A stretch of DNA of 64,000 nucleotides. Origin: Diabrotica undecimpunctata (Eukaryota; Arthropoda; Insecta; Coleoptera; Chrysomelidae). The stretch lies in the NCBI RefSeq assembly GCF_040954645.1, contig NC_092804.1, positions 39,771,753 through 39,835,752 on the forward strand, in the 5' to 3' direction. Both the position numbers and the translations under genes were made by a program. Numbering within the stretch: the first letter of the stretch is position 1; each line of letters opens with the position of its first letter. Of the stretch, positions 10,802 to 22,188 are shown in pieces. The notes beneath the pieces are model-generated. The model made no database searches. It was given only the letters and a program-made list of their open reading frames with translations, and was not told the DNA's origin.

Positions 10802-12176
10802 CTCGATGACATTAGAAGTGTTACACCTAAAAGGAATAAATTCTTGAACTTAATTTTTTGGCAACAGAATGACAACATTTAAAACATGCTATGATAAGAA
10901 TATCAATGTTTTATCTTTTCTACTTTTTGTAAAAATAAAGTTTTACCTTTAAATTGTTTTGTGAAGATACCGATTTGTAAAAACCGGTTTGTATAGAAAT
11001 TTTTAGTTATTATTCCTGTCTAATTGTATTCAGTGTAAGAAAATGCCTCGAGTTCAAAGACATCAAAATTACCACCATGTAAGCGATTTTGACAGGGGCA
11101 GAATTATTACGTATAGAGATATGGGTTTGTCGTATCGCGAAATAGGCCGCCGCGTTAATTGTACGGCAATGACGGTTATGCGTCTTTGTCGTGTGTGGAC
11201 AAACGAAGGTAGAAGAACACGAAGAAGACCTACTGGTCAACCGAGGCGTACCACAGAGCGTCAATATAGGTGCTTTAGATTACTTGCTCTGGGAAACCGT
11301 TTTTCTACTACGCGTCAAATTGCTGACCAATGGTTTGGAGTAGTAGGTAGACATGTTACTATGCGTACACTATATCGTCGCATTCAAGCCTTTGGACTGG
11401 TTTAATTCCGTCCACGACTAGTGCTTCCTTTGACTGCGGATCACTGTCATCAACGTTTGAATTGGTGCAGAGAACAGCAGCATTGGGTGGCAGAATGGCG
11501 TAATGTAGCATTCAGCGATGAATAAAGATTCTGTTTAGGAATGCATGATGGTCGTAGGATGGTAAGACGCCGCCGTGGAGAGCGACGAGATATCGGGTTT
11601 GCTGTTGAGAGACATGTACACAGGACAGTTGGAGTAATGGTTTGGGGTGCTATTGCCTATGGTAGCCGATCACCATTTGTGTTTATTCGAGGCAATATGA
11701 CAGCTGCGCGTTATGTTGATGACATCTTACAAACCACTTTACTGCCTTATCTCGGCGGCCGTCGAAACGTCCTTTTTCAGCAAGATAACGCGCGTTCCCA
11801 TATTGCTCGTCAAACTATGGACTTTCTCCAAGAAGCTGGCGTTAATGATTTGCCGTGGCCACCCTGTGCTCCGGATTTAAATTTTATCGAACATGTATGG
11901 GATATGATGGGAAGGGGACTGTCCACTTTGCACCATCCTCCACAGACTCTGGCACAGTTAATACATAAAGTTTAAGTTGCTTGGAACGAGGTGCCACAAG
12001 CAGACATCGATCATCTCATTTTGTCAATGCTTAGACGTATACAGGAGTGTATTAAGCTACTGGTAAAATTCCTAACAACGTTATCGTTTCATTCTTGACG
12101 AAAATGTACCATGTTGCCAAAAAATTAAGTTTAAGAAATTATTCCTTCTGGGTGCAACACTTCTAATGTCACTGAG
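10802..12176 (+). mobile_element. Tc1-like transposon with long terminal repeats
   Basis: A 1375-base unit lies between TA dinucleotides (10800-10801 and 12177-12178). Its imperfect inverted repeats are about 66 bases long (left CTCGATGACATTAGAAGTGT, inverse of right CTCAGTGACATTAGAAGTGT). The gene reads in a single frame from 11043 to 12098. It is a different lineage from the 8.6 kb element: longer terminal repeats and a GC-richer coding region. Confidence 0.93.
11043..12098 (+). pseudogene. Tc1-like DD34E transposase with three in-frame stops
   Basis: One uninterrupted frame of 351 codons begins MPRVQRHQNYHHVSDFDRGR. It has paired-type helix-turn-helix segments, a GQPRRTT hook, FSDE (first Asp), FQQDNARSHIA (second Asp) and APDLNFIEHVWD (Glu, 34 residues on). 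The only visible lesions are three nonsense codons, all TAA, at 11403, 11523 and 11973; no frameshift is needed. This suggests decay by few substitutions, or in principle readthrough. The family cuts and pastes at TA. Confidence 0.9.
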
Positions 12177-12178
12177 TA

Positions 12179-12744
12179 TATTAATCTATCTTTATGTAAG
12201 ATAGCTGTAATAATAAGTTACCATGTCAATGTGTTAAAATTATTCTTCGATAAGTCTTCCGATTTAAAATTATCATATGTCTATTATTATCGCAGAATCT
12301 TTATGATCTAAGTATCTTTATACTTTTTCTTGACAGATTCTTCTGAGTCTCTGTTTTTTATTATAGTTTGGATTCTTTAGTTTATTATTGGTTACGTTAC
12401 ACTACATGCACCAACAGGGTATAAAAAGAGCTGGAAAATGTACTTTGATACCGTTTTAAATTAAGAGTTTGACAAAATCTAGTAGAACTCGGCGGACTTA
12501 ACAATAACAGCAACAGCAAAACTAACAAACAGAGAAAAGTTTGTTAAGCACTACAAAATATAAAGAAAAATTAAGCAGTTGGATCAGATGATAGCTTTGA
12601 CGAATTATAGACAGTGTAAGTTGACCGTCGGATTTCAATACGAAGTTCAATAACGATTTTATGTCTTATGTCTTTTTGTGTACTGCAGATATCATCTAAG
12701 AAAAAGCAAAAAAGAAGGAAATCTCAGTACCCATAAAAATCAGG
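12179..12744. other. Intergenic DNA with a TATA-like motif
   Basis: No coding frame. GGTATAAAAAGAGC near 12418 resembles a core promoter TATA box, but no recognisable transcript follows, so this may be chance or part of an eroded LTR. Confidence 0.3.
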
Positions 12745-13197
12745 TTACTACGATGTTATTATCTTCCCTATACTGTTGTACGGAGTTGAGTGGTGAACTC
12801 TTACATACGCTACCTGCAAGAAAATTGAGGCTTTTGAAATGTAGCTTTATCGTCGAATCCTGAAGATATGCTATACCACCACCTTCCTAACCAGGACATT
12901 TTATTAAGAATGCAAAAAGGAAAAGAGTTGTTAACCACAATAAAAACAGTCAAAATCAAAAACCTTGGTTACATTATGAGGAACAGCGAAAGATATGGGT
13001 TGCTGCAATTAATTCTACAAGGAAAAGAAGAAGGAAAACGAGGACCAGGAAGACGAAGGATGTCCTGGCTAAAAAATCTATGTACGTGGTTCAACACAAA
13101 AACCACAAATCTTTTCAGAGCAGCAGTTTGCAAAATACAGATTGCTATGATGGTCGCTAACATCCGAAACGGATAGGCACTACAAGAAGAAGAAGAT
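12745..13197 (+). pseudogene. RTE-type retrotransposon C-terminal fragment (family A)
   Basis: The last ORF (12868-13176) ends with text typical of insect RTE-like reverse transcriptases: IKNLGYIMRNSERYGLLQL, GKRGPGRRRMSWLKN and VANIRNG-stop. The tail then reads GGCACTACAAGAAGAAGAAG. Upstream, YGVEW- and EAFEM-like pieces read in other frames, so the fragment is frameshifted. It covers only the region after the RT fingers and palm, as expected for a 5'-truncated insertion. Confidence 0.8.
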
Positions 13198-13679
13198 TGA
13201 CCTATTAACATTACATGTTTAGGTCATAATTTTTAAAAATAGAATCAATACTTCTCTATTAATTTGTAAAATGGTATAAGGGAGAATGCCAACATTCTGA
13301 GAATGTAACATTTTTTTAGAAAAGAGAAAAAGAAAATTCAATTTTCACGCAAATTTTTCTTGTTCCCCAATCTTGAGTGGAACTTTCTAAAGCCTTGTGG
13401 TGCAACACACATGCGATAATAACTGCAGTAGCATAGCAGATATGCACAACTCACTAGCTGCTTAAGTGCTTAGAGCTACGACGCCGACGGGGTCTATCCC
13501 GGCAACTCCACCATTTTGAAAACTAACTACAAGCTACAATCCAACACCAGAAACATCAGTAAGTTATCCTGTGAAGCCATAAGTATCGTTTTTAAAATCT
13601 TTTTCTAAAGCTTTAGGCAAGATTTACTTTGTTTTTGATTTAATATTAAAATTCATTTATATTTTTATATTTCAATAAC

Positions 13680-14212
13680 ACTCCGCAATAACACAGTTAA
13701 AGGATGGCAAAGCGGCAGGCCCTGATAATATACAAGCAGAACTACTCAAACTAATGGACAGCTAATCAATAGCAATAATCGCAAAGATATTCAACAACAT
13801 ATACAACTCTGGAGAAATAGAAATAGAGTAGAAATAGAGTTTATTGCACTTCCAAAAAACCAGGAGCCAAAAAATGCGAAGATTTCCGTACTATAAGCCT
13901 CATGACTCATCTTTTAAAATTGTTCCTAAAGCTAATTCATAAGAGAATCTACAAGCTGTGTGAAAGTCAAATTTCCCCCAACCAGTTCGGGTTCACAAAT
14001 GCTGTTGGTACTAGAGAGGCTTTGTTCTCAGTACAAGCTCTCAGTACAGAAAACTGGAAGCATTTGAGATGTGGCTATATCGAAGAATGCTTAAGATCCC
14101 GTGGACTGACCGACTCACAAATGAGGAGGTCCTCAGAAGAATGAATAAGAACCGAGGTACTGACCACCATCAAATCTCGAAAGTTACAGTTCTTCGGATA
14201 TATGACATATCT

Positions 14213-14285
<73 letters not shown>

Positions 14286-14475
14286 TTGAGGTCATCCTGA
14301 AAGGAAAAATATTTGGAAAACGAGGTCCAGGAAGAAGAACAACATCTTGGTTAAAGAACCTCAGAATCTGGTTCAATACAACATCTGTGCAGCTTTTCCG
14401 CGCTATTGCAGATACGATAAAGATTGCCATGATGATCGCCAACATTCGTAACGGATAGGCATATTAAAAAGAAGA
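13680..14475 (+). pseudogene. RTE-type retrotransposon, internally deleted (family A)
   Basis: The start encodes KDGKAAGPDNIQAELLKL, the beginning of the RT domain. QFGFTNAVGTREALFSVQ follows near 13979. The sequence then jumps straight to the post-RT segment (EECLRS / RMLKIPWTDRLTNEEVLRRM), so the catalytic palm is deleted. A TA microsatellite (14215-14283) replaces the GHIMRN region. The end GKRGPGRR...MIANIRNG-stop, GGCATA and a short GAA-rich tail match the copies at 13.2 and 49.4 kb. Non-functional. Confidence 0.82.
14215..14283. repeat. (TA)n microsatellite
   Basis: About 33 TA units sit inside the RTE fragment. They happen to keep an open frame as alternating Tyr-Ile on both strands, so the 129- and 91-codon frames across it are artefacts of the repeat. 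Confidence 0.95.
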
Positions 14476-14994
14476 ATGTAAAATAAATATGATTATTTAA
14501 TATCTTGGTTTATTTGTCCTAGCCAAACTCATTTTTCAGATTTACTATTAAGATAAGACGTTCTCGCACCTGAGAGACTGAGCTAGACGGGGCCTAAGAA
14601 TTGGCTCCCATAGGAAGTTGTGAGTTTTGTCGTTGTGAGATTGTTACCCATTAGCACCCACCGTTTCTGATGGGTCGTCGATGGTTACAAGAGTATACAG
14701 ATAAGCAGAATATGCAAGTAACCGCCGATTAGCGATAGGGAAGTTCATATATATAAGAAGACGACAAAAAGACAATATCCAGATAGATAAGGAGATGCAA
14801 AACATCGCAAATGAGAGGAATAAAGTATAACTTCTACAACAATTTAGTATTTGAAAACTATATCTAAATAGGCTACAGAATATACTACACATTAACGAAG
14901 AATATACTGCAACACCTAAAGGAAAAAATAAACAAAGCGACAAACGAAGTACTGGGTATGGAACAACTTTTTCTTGTTTGAGTAACGTGCCCAA
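14476..14994. other. Non-coding stretch with a dispersed repeat block
   Basis: No reliable gene. About 14911-14965 (CTAAAGGAAAAAATAAACAA and following) is closely similar to about 61562-61625 beyond the gypsy-type element, same orientation. The two mark copies of one unnamed repeat. Confidence 0.45.
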
Positions 14995-15490
14995 ATTGGG
15001 CGTGATTAGCTTCCATGACTATTTGCCGATATTTTTCTCGATATTGCGCGGCATGTAATAATTCATCTGCTGATTATCCAGTCCATTGACGAGGGTTTCG
15101 GAGCCGTGAATATTTCTTCTCACCAATTTATTTTTTTTTCTCGATCTTTCCGTTGAGTAATAACTGCAGTGTCCAGTATCTACTACCTCTTATTATATAC
15201 CCAAGATATTCAAGATTCCTCTTTTTTCTCCTCTTCGTCAACTCATCTTCGCCTTGACCTATTCTGTAAAGTACTATGTTTGAGATGTGTTGAACCCATT
15301 CTATTTTGAGCATTCAACGATATAACAACATCTCAAAGGCTTCTAATTTGTTCATCATTTTAATCTTCATGATCTAGGTTTCACATCCATATAGTAGTAC
15401 AGATACACATCCATTTTAAGAGCTTGATTCTTAGTTGTAAATTCAACTGAGAATGGCACAGTGTAGATCTAAGGTTCATAAATGCTTCTC
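14995..15490 (-). pseudogene. RTE-type C-terminal fragment, minus strand
   Basis: Minus-strand reading gives, in order, EAFMNLRSTL (about 15450), NKLEAFEMLLYR-MLKIEWVQHISN (15290-15350), RKRNLEYLGYIIRGS-YWTLQLLLNGKIE (15135-15220) and LRNPRQWTG (15070-15110). It finishes near 15000. This order is the post-RT domain and C-terminus of RTE-like elements, here degraded by frameshifts and stops. Its wording is nearer the 38-40 kb copy than family A. Confidence 0.75.
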
Positions 15491-15589
15491 TTAAAGAAAA
15501 CCAAAAACAACAAAGTACCAAGATCAGGCAACATAAAAAATCGAACTGCTGAAATATGGAGGCGCAAGGATCGTATCCTTTATACAAGT

Positions 15590-16130
15590 TTTGTTCAATA
15601 AAGTCAAAGCAAGAAAGGAGATTCCAGATGAATGGAATCTATCATACATCTCCCCCATTTTCAAACAAGGTCACAAACGGTCACCAAATAACTATAGAAA
15701 GATCAGTGTAATTCCTTCAAGAGCAAAAATATTTTTCACAGAAGATTCCGAAAAGTCAGATCGAGATCATGTCTAGATAATAGACATGATAATGATCATG
15801 TCTAGAGAAGAATATTAAAATACATTATAATCTTTATCGACTAAGTTATAAGTCGATAACGTTCCTAGAAAACAACTATGGGAAGCACTGAGAAAAATGA
15901 GCGTCAGAGATAAATAAGTGAATAAAATACAAAGACTGATGGAAAACCAAAGGCCTCATACAGGAATGTGGTATATTATCAGTTTTTAACATACAATAGG
16001 AACTAAATTAAAAACAGTTGAAGTGGATTTTATGAGAAGATGTCTACAAATCACCAAGGGGATAGAACAAAGGAAATATGGAACAGAACTCATGCGAACT
16101 CATAACGGGAGAAAGCCCAAGAAGGAATAG
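15590..16130 (+). pseudogene. Endonuclease-RT retroelement fragment
   Basis: Plus-strand text IPDEWNLSYISPIFKQGHKRSPNNYRKISVI is the RT fingers segment. YDNVPRKQLWEALRKMSV near 15850-15905 is the first catalytic motif region. VDFMRRCLQITKGIE (about 16025-16065) comes from the C-terminal part, so there is an internal deletion. The wording is closest to the FADDQ family at 23-25 kb (NRKNCENYRGISI, MEFLRRSCRVTK). Several stops and frame changes. Confidence 0.65.
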
Positions 16131-16754
16131 TGTTTCCTTTGGTACATTTAGTATTTAGTACTTACATTATTTTTACATCGTTGTCTTTCATAAATGTTGA
16201 ATAAAAATATTTTCATATTTTTTGTATCAAGTAATATCGTAATAATTTTTTTTATATCAACTGCATTACTCCTCTCTGTACCTCCCGTAATTTAACATCG
16301 GTAGTTTTTGTTTGGCTGACGAGGGTTGAAACAAGCGGATATCAGTAGGATGTATACAGTATCGGTGGGTCCTCGTGCATATTAATCGTCTCTTGTCTCA
16401 TTTGACAGCGACACGCACTGGCGATGACATAATATATGTTGTTTCTATGGGTCCATAAACTTGCTCAGTTATCTCTAAATCCTTGGGCAGAAATACACTG
16501 CAAGCAAAAAGGAGAGTATATAGGTTATTAGGTAAATAGGAGAGGATTTGTGAAACTCGTCTCATCGGAACTTTATTGAATAGTCTACAATTAGAAATTA
16601 GTTATTTAAGCTAAAATAAGTTAAATTCGATTAATGTGTTTTTTATAATAGAGATGATTGACACCATATATTTGATTATTTTATCACGTTAAACGCAGTT
16701 TCGTTTAAGCTTTGAAACAGAGTAGACGTATTTTATAGCTATGTATTGGTGACA

Positions 16755-16800
16755 ATATATCTATATAAAAGGCTAGAACAAGTCACACCCTTTGTTCAGT
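16755..16800 (+). promoter_or_regulatory. Core-promoter-like TATA plus initiator
   Basis: TATATAAAAGG near 16764 is followed about 30 bases later by TTCAGTAAG (about 16794-16802), a TCAGT-type insect initiator. No coding region can be tied to it. It could belong to an eroded LTR or non-coding transcript. Confidence 0.3.
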
Positions 16801-17068
16801 AAGATAACTACGCCACCTACGAAAGAAATCTGATCACTACCGACTGAAAACTACCAATATCTGACATTTCAATCATATTTTGTTCTTGAAACCACACGTT
16901 TAATTAATAACACTAATAGTAGTAATTACATTTTAATATAATCAATATTACGATTTTTTCGTAATATTTTTTCTCAAAATTGTCAAAAATATTGGTTGCA
17001 GTAATTTTAAAATAAGATTTAATAAGCACAATTATTTAAAGCTTTGTATTAGTTTAGATTTAAACACC

Positions 17069-17081
17069 TAGCGCCACCTAG
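17069..17081 (-). promoter_or_regulatory. CTCF-like motif
   Basis: The plus strand reads CTAGCGCCACCTAGG, whose reverse complement contains AGGTGGCGC, the insect CTCF core. A weaker version (CGCCACCTACG) is at 16811 and a third AGCGCCACC is at 46727-46735. This is motif resemblance only. Confidence 0.3.
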
Positions 17082-17698
17082 GAAAGAAAAGTGAACTAAC
17101 AACTGGCAGTTAAAATGTTATATATTAATTTGCCAAATAAAGTACTGAATAAAAAGTTATCTCGAAAATAAATTGTGTTTATTGTAGTTCGTTTTCGTTA
17201 TTATATTGTAGGTTATCGCGAAATCAAAAATATTACCTAAATATTGTTGTTTATTGTGGACATGGATACGTTATTGGAAGATTTAATGAAGTCGGAGAGT
17301 ATGATAAGTATGATGTTTAACGTTTATAAATTATTGCGAGAATATAATATTTAAAGCAGAACTGAACATTTTAATTTTGTTAATCATAAACACTTTTTTA
17401 AAAGGTTTAGATTAAGATTAAGTAAACCGACAGTGATCTATATTCTGAGAAAATATTGTAAATAGTTGTTAATAAATGATTATAAAAGAAGGTGTATACC
17501 TCGTGTTTTTTTACTTACTTTAGGCATTCAATGTTTTCATAATCTTGATAATTAAAAAATGGATTAATTAACGTTTTGCAAGAGATATTGGTGCTATTGA
17601 TGAAATAGTAGCAGTATAAGATTCCAATATAAAAAATATGTACATTATTAGGTTGTCAGATTCTTTTAATAATTATAAAATTCATTAAATCATATATA

Positions 17699-17883
17699 GT
17701 TCACATCGATACTCCAAACCGAGCGGACGTTAGGTGGTTCTCCGTTATCAACGTGCGACCGGTTTTATCGAATTGAACAGATAAGTAAATGTTAAGTGAT
17801 TAAAAAGCAATCAATTAGTAATAGACTTAAAAACAATAAACTCATCAAATTAAATTTAAAAACAATTCAGTAATTTATTTATA
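17699..17883 (+). promoter_or_regulatory. Jockey 5' leader with internal promoter motif
   Basis: Jockey-type elements use a TATA-less promoter lying inside the transcript. Here TTCACA at the first bases could serve as initiator. GGACGT (17725-17730), an exact match to the downstream promoter element RGWYVT, lies about 27 bases into the element. Together they would let a copy regenerate its own promoter. Confidence 0.4.
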
Positions 17884-19374
17884 ATGTTTCCAACGGGAAA
17901 TGGACCAGGATTAGACAACTACATAGTTAGCCAACAAATGCAAAATGTAAACAGCCAGCCATTACCAATCCAGTATCCATCAAACCAAATGAATTGTTAC
18001 CCACAAATGCAGATTCCAAACAACACACAGGGTCAATCACAAATCAACAATATACAGGGTTATCCACAAATCTCATCACAAACACCAGGTATGTACAATA
18101 TGCAAATAAATCAACCAACCACCAATTCTTCGACGAATATGATATTTCCGCCCAATCAAGAACAATATATAAATCAACAAAACGCGCCACACAACAGCAA
18201 TATAAATAACAGAAATAGCCAGCAATACTATAGAATGTCATCAACAAGCGATGACGAACCAGAAAGTGCAAATGTGTCAACAAAAAACTCATGGCAAGTA
18301 GTTAAAACTACAAAACGCAGAAAAATCAGATCAAATGTAGAAACAGACAAAGAAGATGATACCATTATACTATCGAACAAATATAATACACTAACGGATA
18401 CACAAGAAAATGAAACCAATCAAAATGAAACAGCGCCAAGAAAACCTAAACCACCACCAATATTTGTTTACGGTGTAAGCGACTTCCCAGAAATGAGGAA
18501 AAAATTTACAGAAATAGCAGAAGCTGAACAATACGAAACCAGGACTATGGCAAATAATACAGTCAAAATAATTTGTAGTGATCCAGAAATATACAGAAAA
18601 TTATCAAGATATATGAGAGAGAACAACATTATTCATCACACATATCAACCAAAGGAAGAAAGGGCCTATAGAGTCGTAATTAAATACCTTCACTATTCAC
18701 ATGCAACAGAAGATATCAAAGAAGAACTGACAAAACTGGGTCACAAGGTAAGAAACATCATTAATGCTAAACATAGGATTACAAAAGAGCCGGTAAATAT
18801 GTTCTTTGTTGACCTTGAACCATCAGACAATAACCAAGATATTTATAAAATTCAGAAATTACAACACTGCAATATACAAATTGAACCACCCATAAAAAAC
18901 AAAAATATCATCCAATGTATGAGATGTCAATTATATGGCCATTCAAAAACATATTGCAATAGACCATATGTCTGTGTGAAATGTGGAGGGCAGCACAGTA
19001 CAAACAGCTGTAAAAAGAACAAGAACACGCCAGCTACGTGTGCTTTATGTGGAGGAGATCACCCAGCTAACTATAAAGGATGCGAATATTATCGTAATTT
19101 AAATAGAAATAAAAATGTAGCACAAACTACATATAATCATCACCAAAATATGTCGCAAGCACGTAACAGAAACTTTATACCCAATACAGTAAGACCAAAT
19201 GTAAGCTATGCTAATGTAGCGAATAATAGACAACCTCCAGCTGCTCCTTCAGATAACCAAGATTCAAACACTATTCTTATGAAGTTTTTAGAAGAATTCA
19301 AAGCCATGTTTAATCAAATCTTGCAACAAAACAGCATGGTAATAAACATGCTAAGTAAACTCATATGCAAATAA
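17884..19374 (+). CDS. Jockey ORF1, gag-like nucleic-acid chaperone
   Basis: An intact 496-codon frame from ATG 17884. The first ~130 residues are rich in Asn, Gln and Pro. A basic stretch (KTTKRRKIRS, about 140-150) follows. Residues 190-330 match the PRE_C2HC-type region found in Jockey ORF1 proteins. Three zinc knuckles then come in series: CMRCQLYGHSKTYC, CVKCGGQHSTNSC and CALCGGDHPANYKGC. ORF1 proteins bind element RNA and carry it to target DNA. The stop overlaps the ORF2 start by 10 bases (ATGCAAATAA), which suits reinitiation after ORF1. I see no lesion. Confidence 0.93.
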   Translation: MFPTGNGPGLDNYIVSQQMQNVNSQPLPIQYPSNQMNCYPQMQIPNNTQGQSQINNIQGYPQISSQTPGMYNMQINQPTTNSSTNMIFPPNQEQYINQQNAPHNSNINNRNSQQYYRMSSTSDDEPESANVSTKNSWQVVKTTKRRKIRSNVETDKEDDTIILSNKYNTLTDTQENETNQNETAPRKPKPPPIFVYGVSDFPEMRKKFTEIAEAEQYETRTMANNTVKIICSDPEIYRKLSRYMRENNIIHHTYQPKEERAYRVVIKYLHYSHATEDIKEELTKLGHKVRNIINAKHRITKEPVNMFFVDLEPSDNNQDIYKIQKLQHCNIQIEPPIKNKNIIQCMRCQLYGHSKTYCNRPYVCVKCGGQHSTNSCKKNKNTPATCALCGGDHPANYKGCEYYRNLNRNKNVAQTTYNHHQNMSQARNRNFIPNTVRPNVSYANVANNRQPPAAPSDNQDSNTILMKFLEEFKAMFNQILQQNSMVINMLSKLICK

Positions 19375-22036
19375 AGTTCTTTTTACGAATAGCTGAATGG
19401 AACGCCAATGGCCTGCTGAATCATAAGGACGAGGTGATAATATTTCTACAACAAAATTTTATAGATATATTATTAATAAGTGAGACATATTTTACTGACA
19501 AATCGTATTTTAAAATACCTCATTATCTAACGTACCATACTAACCACCCAGACAAGACAGCCCATGGAGGTACAGCAATCTTGATCAAACAATCAATTAA
19601 ACATTTCATGATGGAAAGTTATATAACAGACTGTATCCAAGCTACAGTAATTAAAGTGTGCTCATTACCTTACGAAATAACAATAGCAGCAGTATATTGC
19701 CCTCCAAAGCACAATATTAAAAAAAACGATTTCGGATCCTTCTTCAATACTCTAGGTCCAAAATTTATCGCAGCCGGTGACTTTAATAGTAAACACACTT
19801 ACTGGGGATCAAGATTAATAACAACAAAGGGGAGAGAGCTCTATAGCTTAATGCAAGAAAATAAATACTCATATTTATCAACAGGAACACCAACGTACTG
19901 GCCAACGGACCCCAAAAAAAGACCAGACCTCTTAGATTTTTGCATCATAAAAGGAATATCTAACACCTTTATGGATATAGTTCCAAGTTATGACCTATCT
20001 TCAGATCATTCACCAATTATTGCAACAATTAGCACATGCGTTATTAACAAACAACCTACTCCAAAACTGCATGGACCTAGAACAGATTGGAACCTTTACC
20101 GAAAAATACTAGATGACAACATTAAACTAAATGTAAGACTAAAAAGCCCTTCAGAAATAGAAGCAGCTACAAACAACCTTATAACTTTACTTCAAAACGC
20201 TGCAAAAGAAGCGACACCGAACGATGCAGATAAAAATAAAATCGAGAAAAGAATAAATATTCCATTAGAAATTAAAAAGCTCATTGCTGAAAAAAGAAGA
20301 GCAAGAGCCAAATGGCAACAAAGTCGGAATCCAGCGGATAAAACGTTTTACAATCGCTTAACAAATAAATTAAAAACACAACTAAAAATTTCAAGAGAAG
20401 AGTCAGTCAAAAAATATGTAACACAACTTAATAGATACGACCATTCAATATGGAAACCAATCAAATCATCCTTAAAACCTCAAGCAATATCCCCACCAGT
20501 AAGAAAAACCACAGACACACAGAACCAATGGGCAAGAAGCGATAAAGAAAAATCAGAATTATTTGCTGAACATTTAGCAACAGTATTCCAACCACACAAC
20601 AATGAAGAAGATCAAGAAATTATTAATTATCTAAAATCCGAACAACCATCAGTAAATCCAATAAAATTAACAATACCCAAAGAACTTAAAGAAGAAATCT
20701 TAAGACTAAATATCAAAAAGTCACCAGGAATTGACCTAATAACACCAAAAATGCTAAAAGAATTACCAAAAAAGGGTATAGTAATCCTTACATATATATT
20801 TAACGCAATATTAAGATGTAATTATTGGCCTAACAATCTAAAAATTGCAGAAATACTATTATTTCCAAAACCAGGAAAGGATCCAAGTGAAGTCTCATCC
20901 TATCGACCTATCAGTCTGTTATCAACAATCTCCAAATTACTAGAAAAACTTTTAATAAAAAGAATAGATCCAGACTTTACAGGCGCAGATTGGATACCAA
21001 ATTATCAGTTTGGATTTCGACGAGAACACTCAACTATCCAGCAATGCCACCGAATAACCCATAAAATCAATACCGCATTAGAAGAAAAGGAATATTGCCC
21101 AATGGTATCACTAGATGTACGTCAAGCTTTTGATAAGGTTTGGCATAAAGGACTTCTTTATAAAATTAAACAAATATTACCACCATTCTTTCGAATACTT
21201 ACATCATACTTGGAAAACCGACAGTTTAGAACAAAAGTAAATGGAGAAATATCCAAAACGCATCCCATTAAGGCGGGAATTCCACAGGGAAGCGTCCTGG
21301 GACCTTTATTATATATATTATATACGTCTGATCTACCAACATCACATAACGTAACAATTGGCACATTTGCAGATGACACAGTAGCACTTACAAGTCACAA
21401 AAACATTAACATAGCTACACAACAACTCCAAGACTATTTGTATGAGCTTGAAAACTGGCTAAAACAATGGAAAATAAAAATAAATGAAAACAAGTCAACC
21501 CACGTAACTTTTACTTTACGACGAGAAACACCACCACCAATATATATCAACAATGAGGAAATACCCAGGACTAAAACAACCAAATACCTAGGGCTACACC
21601 TGGACCAAACCCTGTGTTGGAAAGAACACATCACCAAAAAAAGAAAACAAATACAACTAAGACAAAAAGAAATCAATTGGTTAATTGGAAAAAACTCCAA
21701 GCTGTCAATAAATAATAAAATTCTAATTTATAAAACAGTTATCAAACCAATATGGACATATGGCATAGAGCTATGGGCTGTAGTAGTAAATCTAATATTG
21801 CTATTATGGAAAGATGCCAATCAAAAATCTTAAGAGCAATTGTTGATGCACCCTGGTACGTAACCAACCAAAGAATCTATGAGGATCTCAATATCTCAAC
21901 AGTGAAAGAAGTATACCAGCAAAAGAAATTACAATACATTCAAAAAGTGAACACACACTCCAATCCATTAATTTCCGCAATACCTCAACATCGAGTTATC
22001 AGAAGACTAAAGCGACGTTGGCCAACAGACCAGTAA
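19365..22036 (+). pseudogene. Jockey ORF2 endonuclease/RT, one-base frameshift
   Basis: Starts at ATG 19365. The APE-like endonuclease shows EWNANGL, ISETYF, AAGDFNSKHTYWG and SSDHSPI. The RT shows RPISLLSTISKLLEK, FGFRREHST, LDVRQAFDKVWH, AGIPQGSVLGPLLY and FADDTVAL, so the catalytic Asp pair is intact. A single base is missing at about 21777-21781: the frame leaves at GIELWAVVV and resumes in the next frame as GCSSKSNIAIMERCQSK. It then reads to TDQ-stop at 22036. The lesion lies after the RT core and removes only the last ~85 residues. Otherwise about 890 residues, a normal Jockey length. Confidence 0.93.
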
Positions 22037-22188
22037 CATGGACCCGTGATTCTCTCACTGGAGGGGACCACATCACGCCAGAACCAAGGGACAGGACCTA
22101 AACTCATCACATTAACTTATAGAATACATTGTTTTATTCTGATTGTTAATTTATTAGTTATAATAAAAAAAAAATTAAATCATATATA

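Larger units (their letters stand above)
16131..17684. other. Non-coding stretch before the Jockey insertion
   Basis: No coding frame with motifs. It holds a core-promoter-like segment (16755-16820) and two related CGCCACCTA(C/G)GAAAGAAA repeats at 16811 and 17072, entered separately. Confidence 0.45.
17699..22174 (+). mobile_element. Jockey-clade non-LTR retrotransposon, full length
   Basis: The 4476-base element has a 5' leader, ORF1, overlapping ORF2, a short 3' UTR and a 10-base poly(A). It is flanked by a perfect 14-base duplication, TTAAATCATATATA (17685-17698 and 22175-22188). The perfect duplication, intact 5' end and nearly open frames point to a young insertion. It copies by target-primed reverse transcription using the ORF2 endonuclease and RT. 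Confidence 0.95.

Noticed and set aside
12415..12430. TATA-like GGTATAAAAAGAGC as a promoter
   Set aside because: No initiator, transcript or gene can be linked to it; kept only as a note in the spacer entry.
14069..14458. 129-codon frame crossing the TA repeat as a new protein
   Set aside because: The Tyr-Ile run is the microsatellite; both flanks are ordinary RTE fragments in a shared frame by chance.
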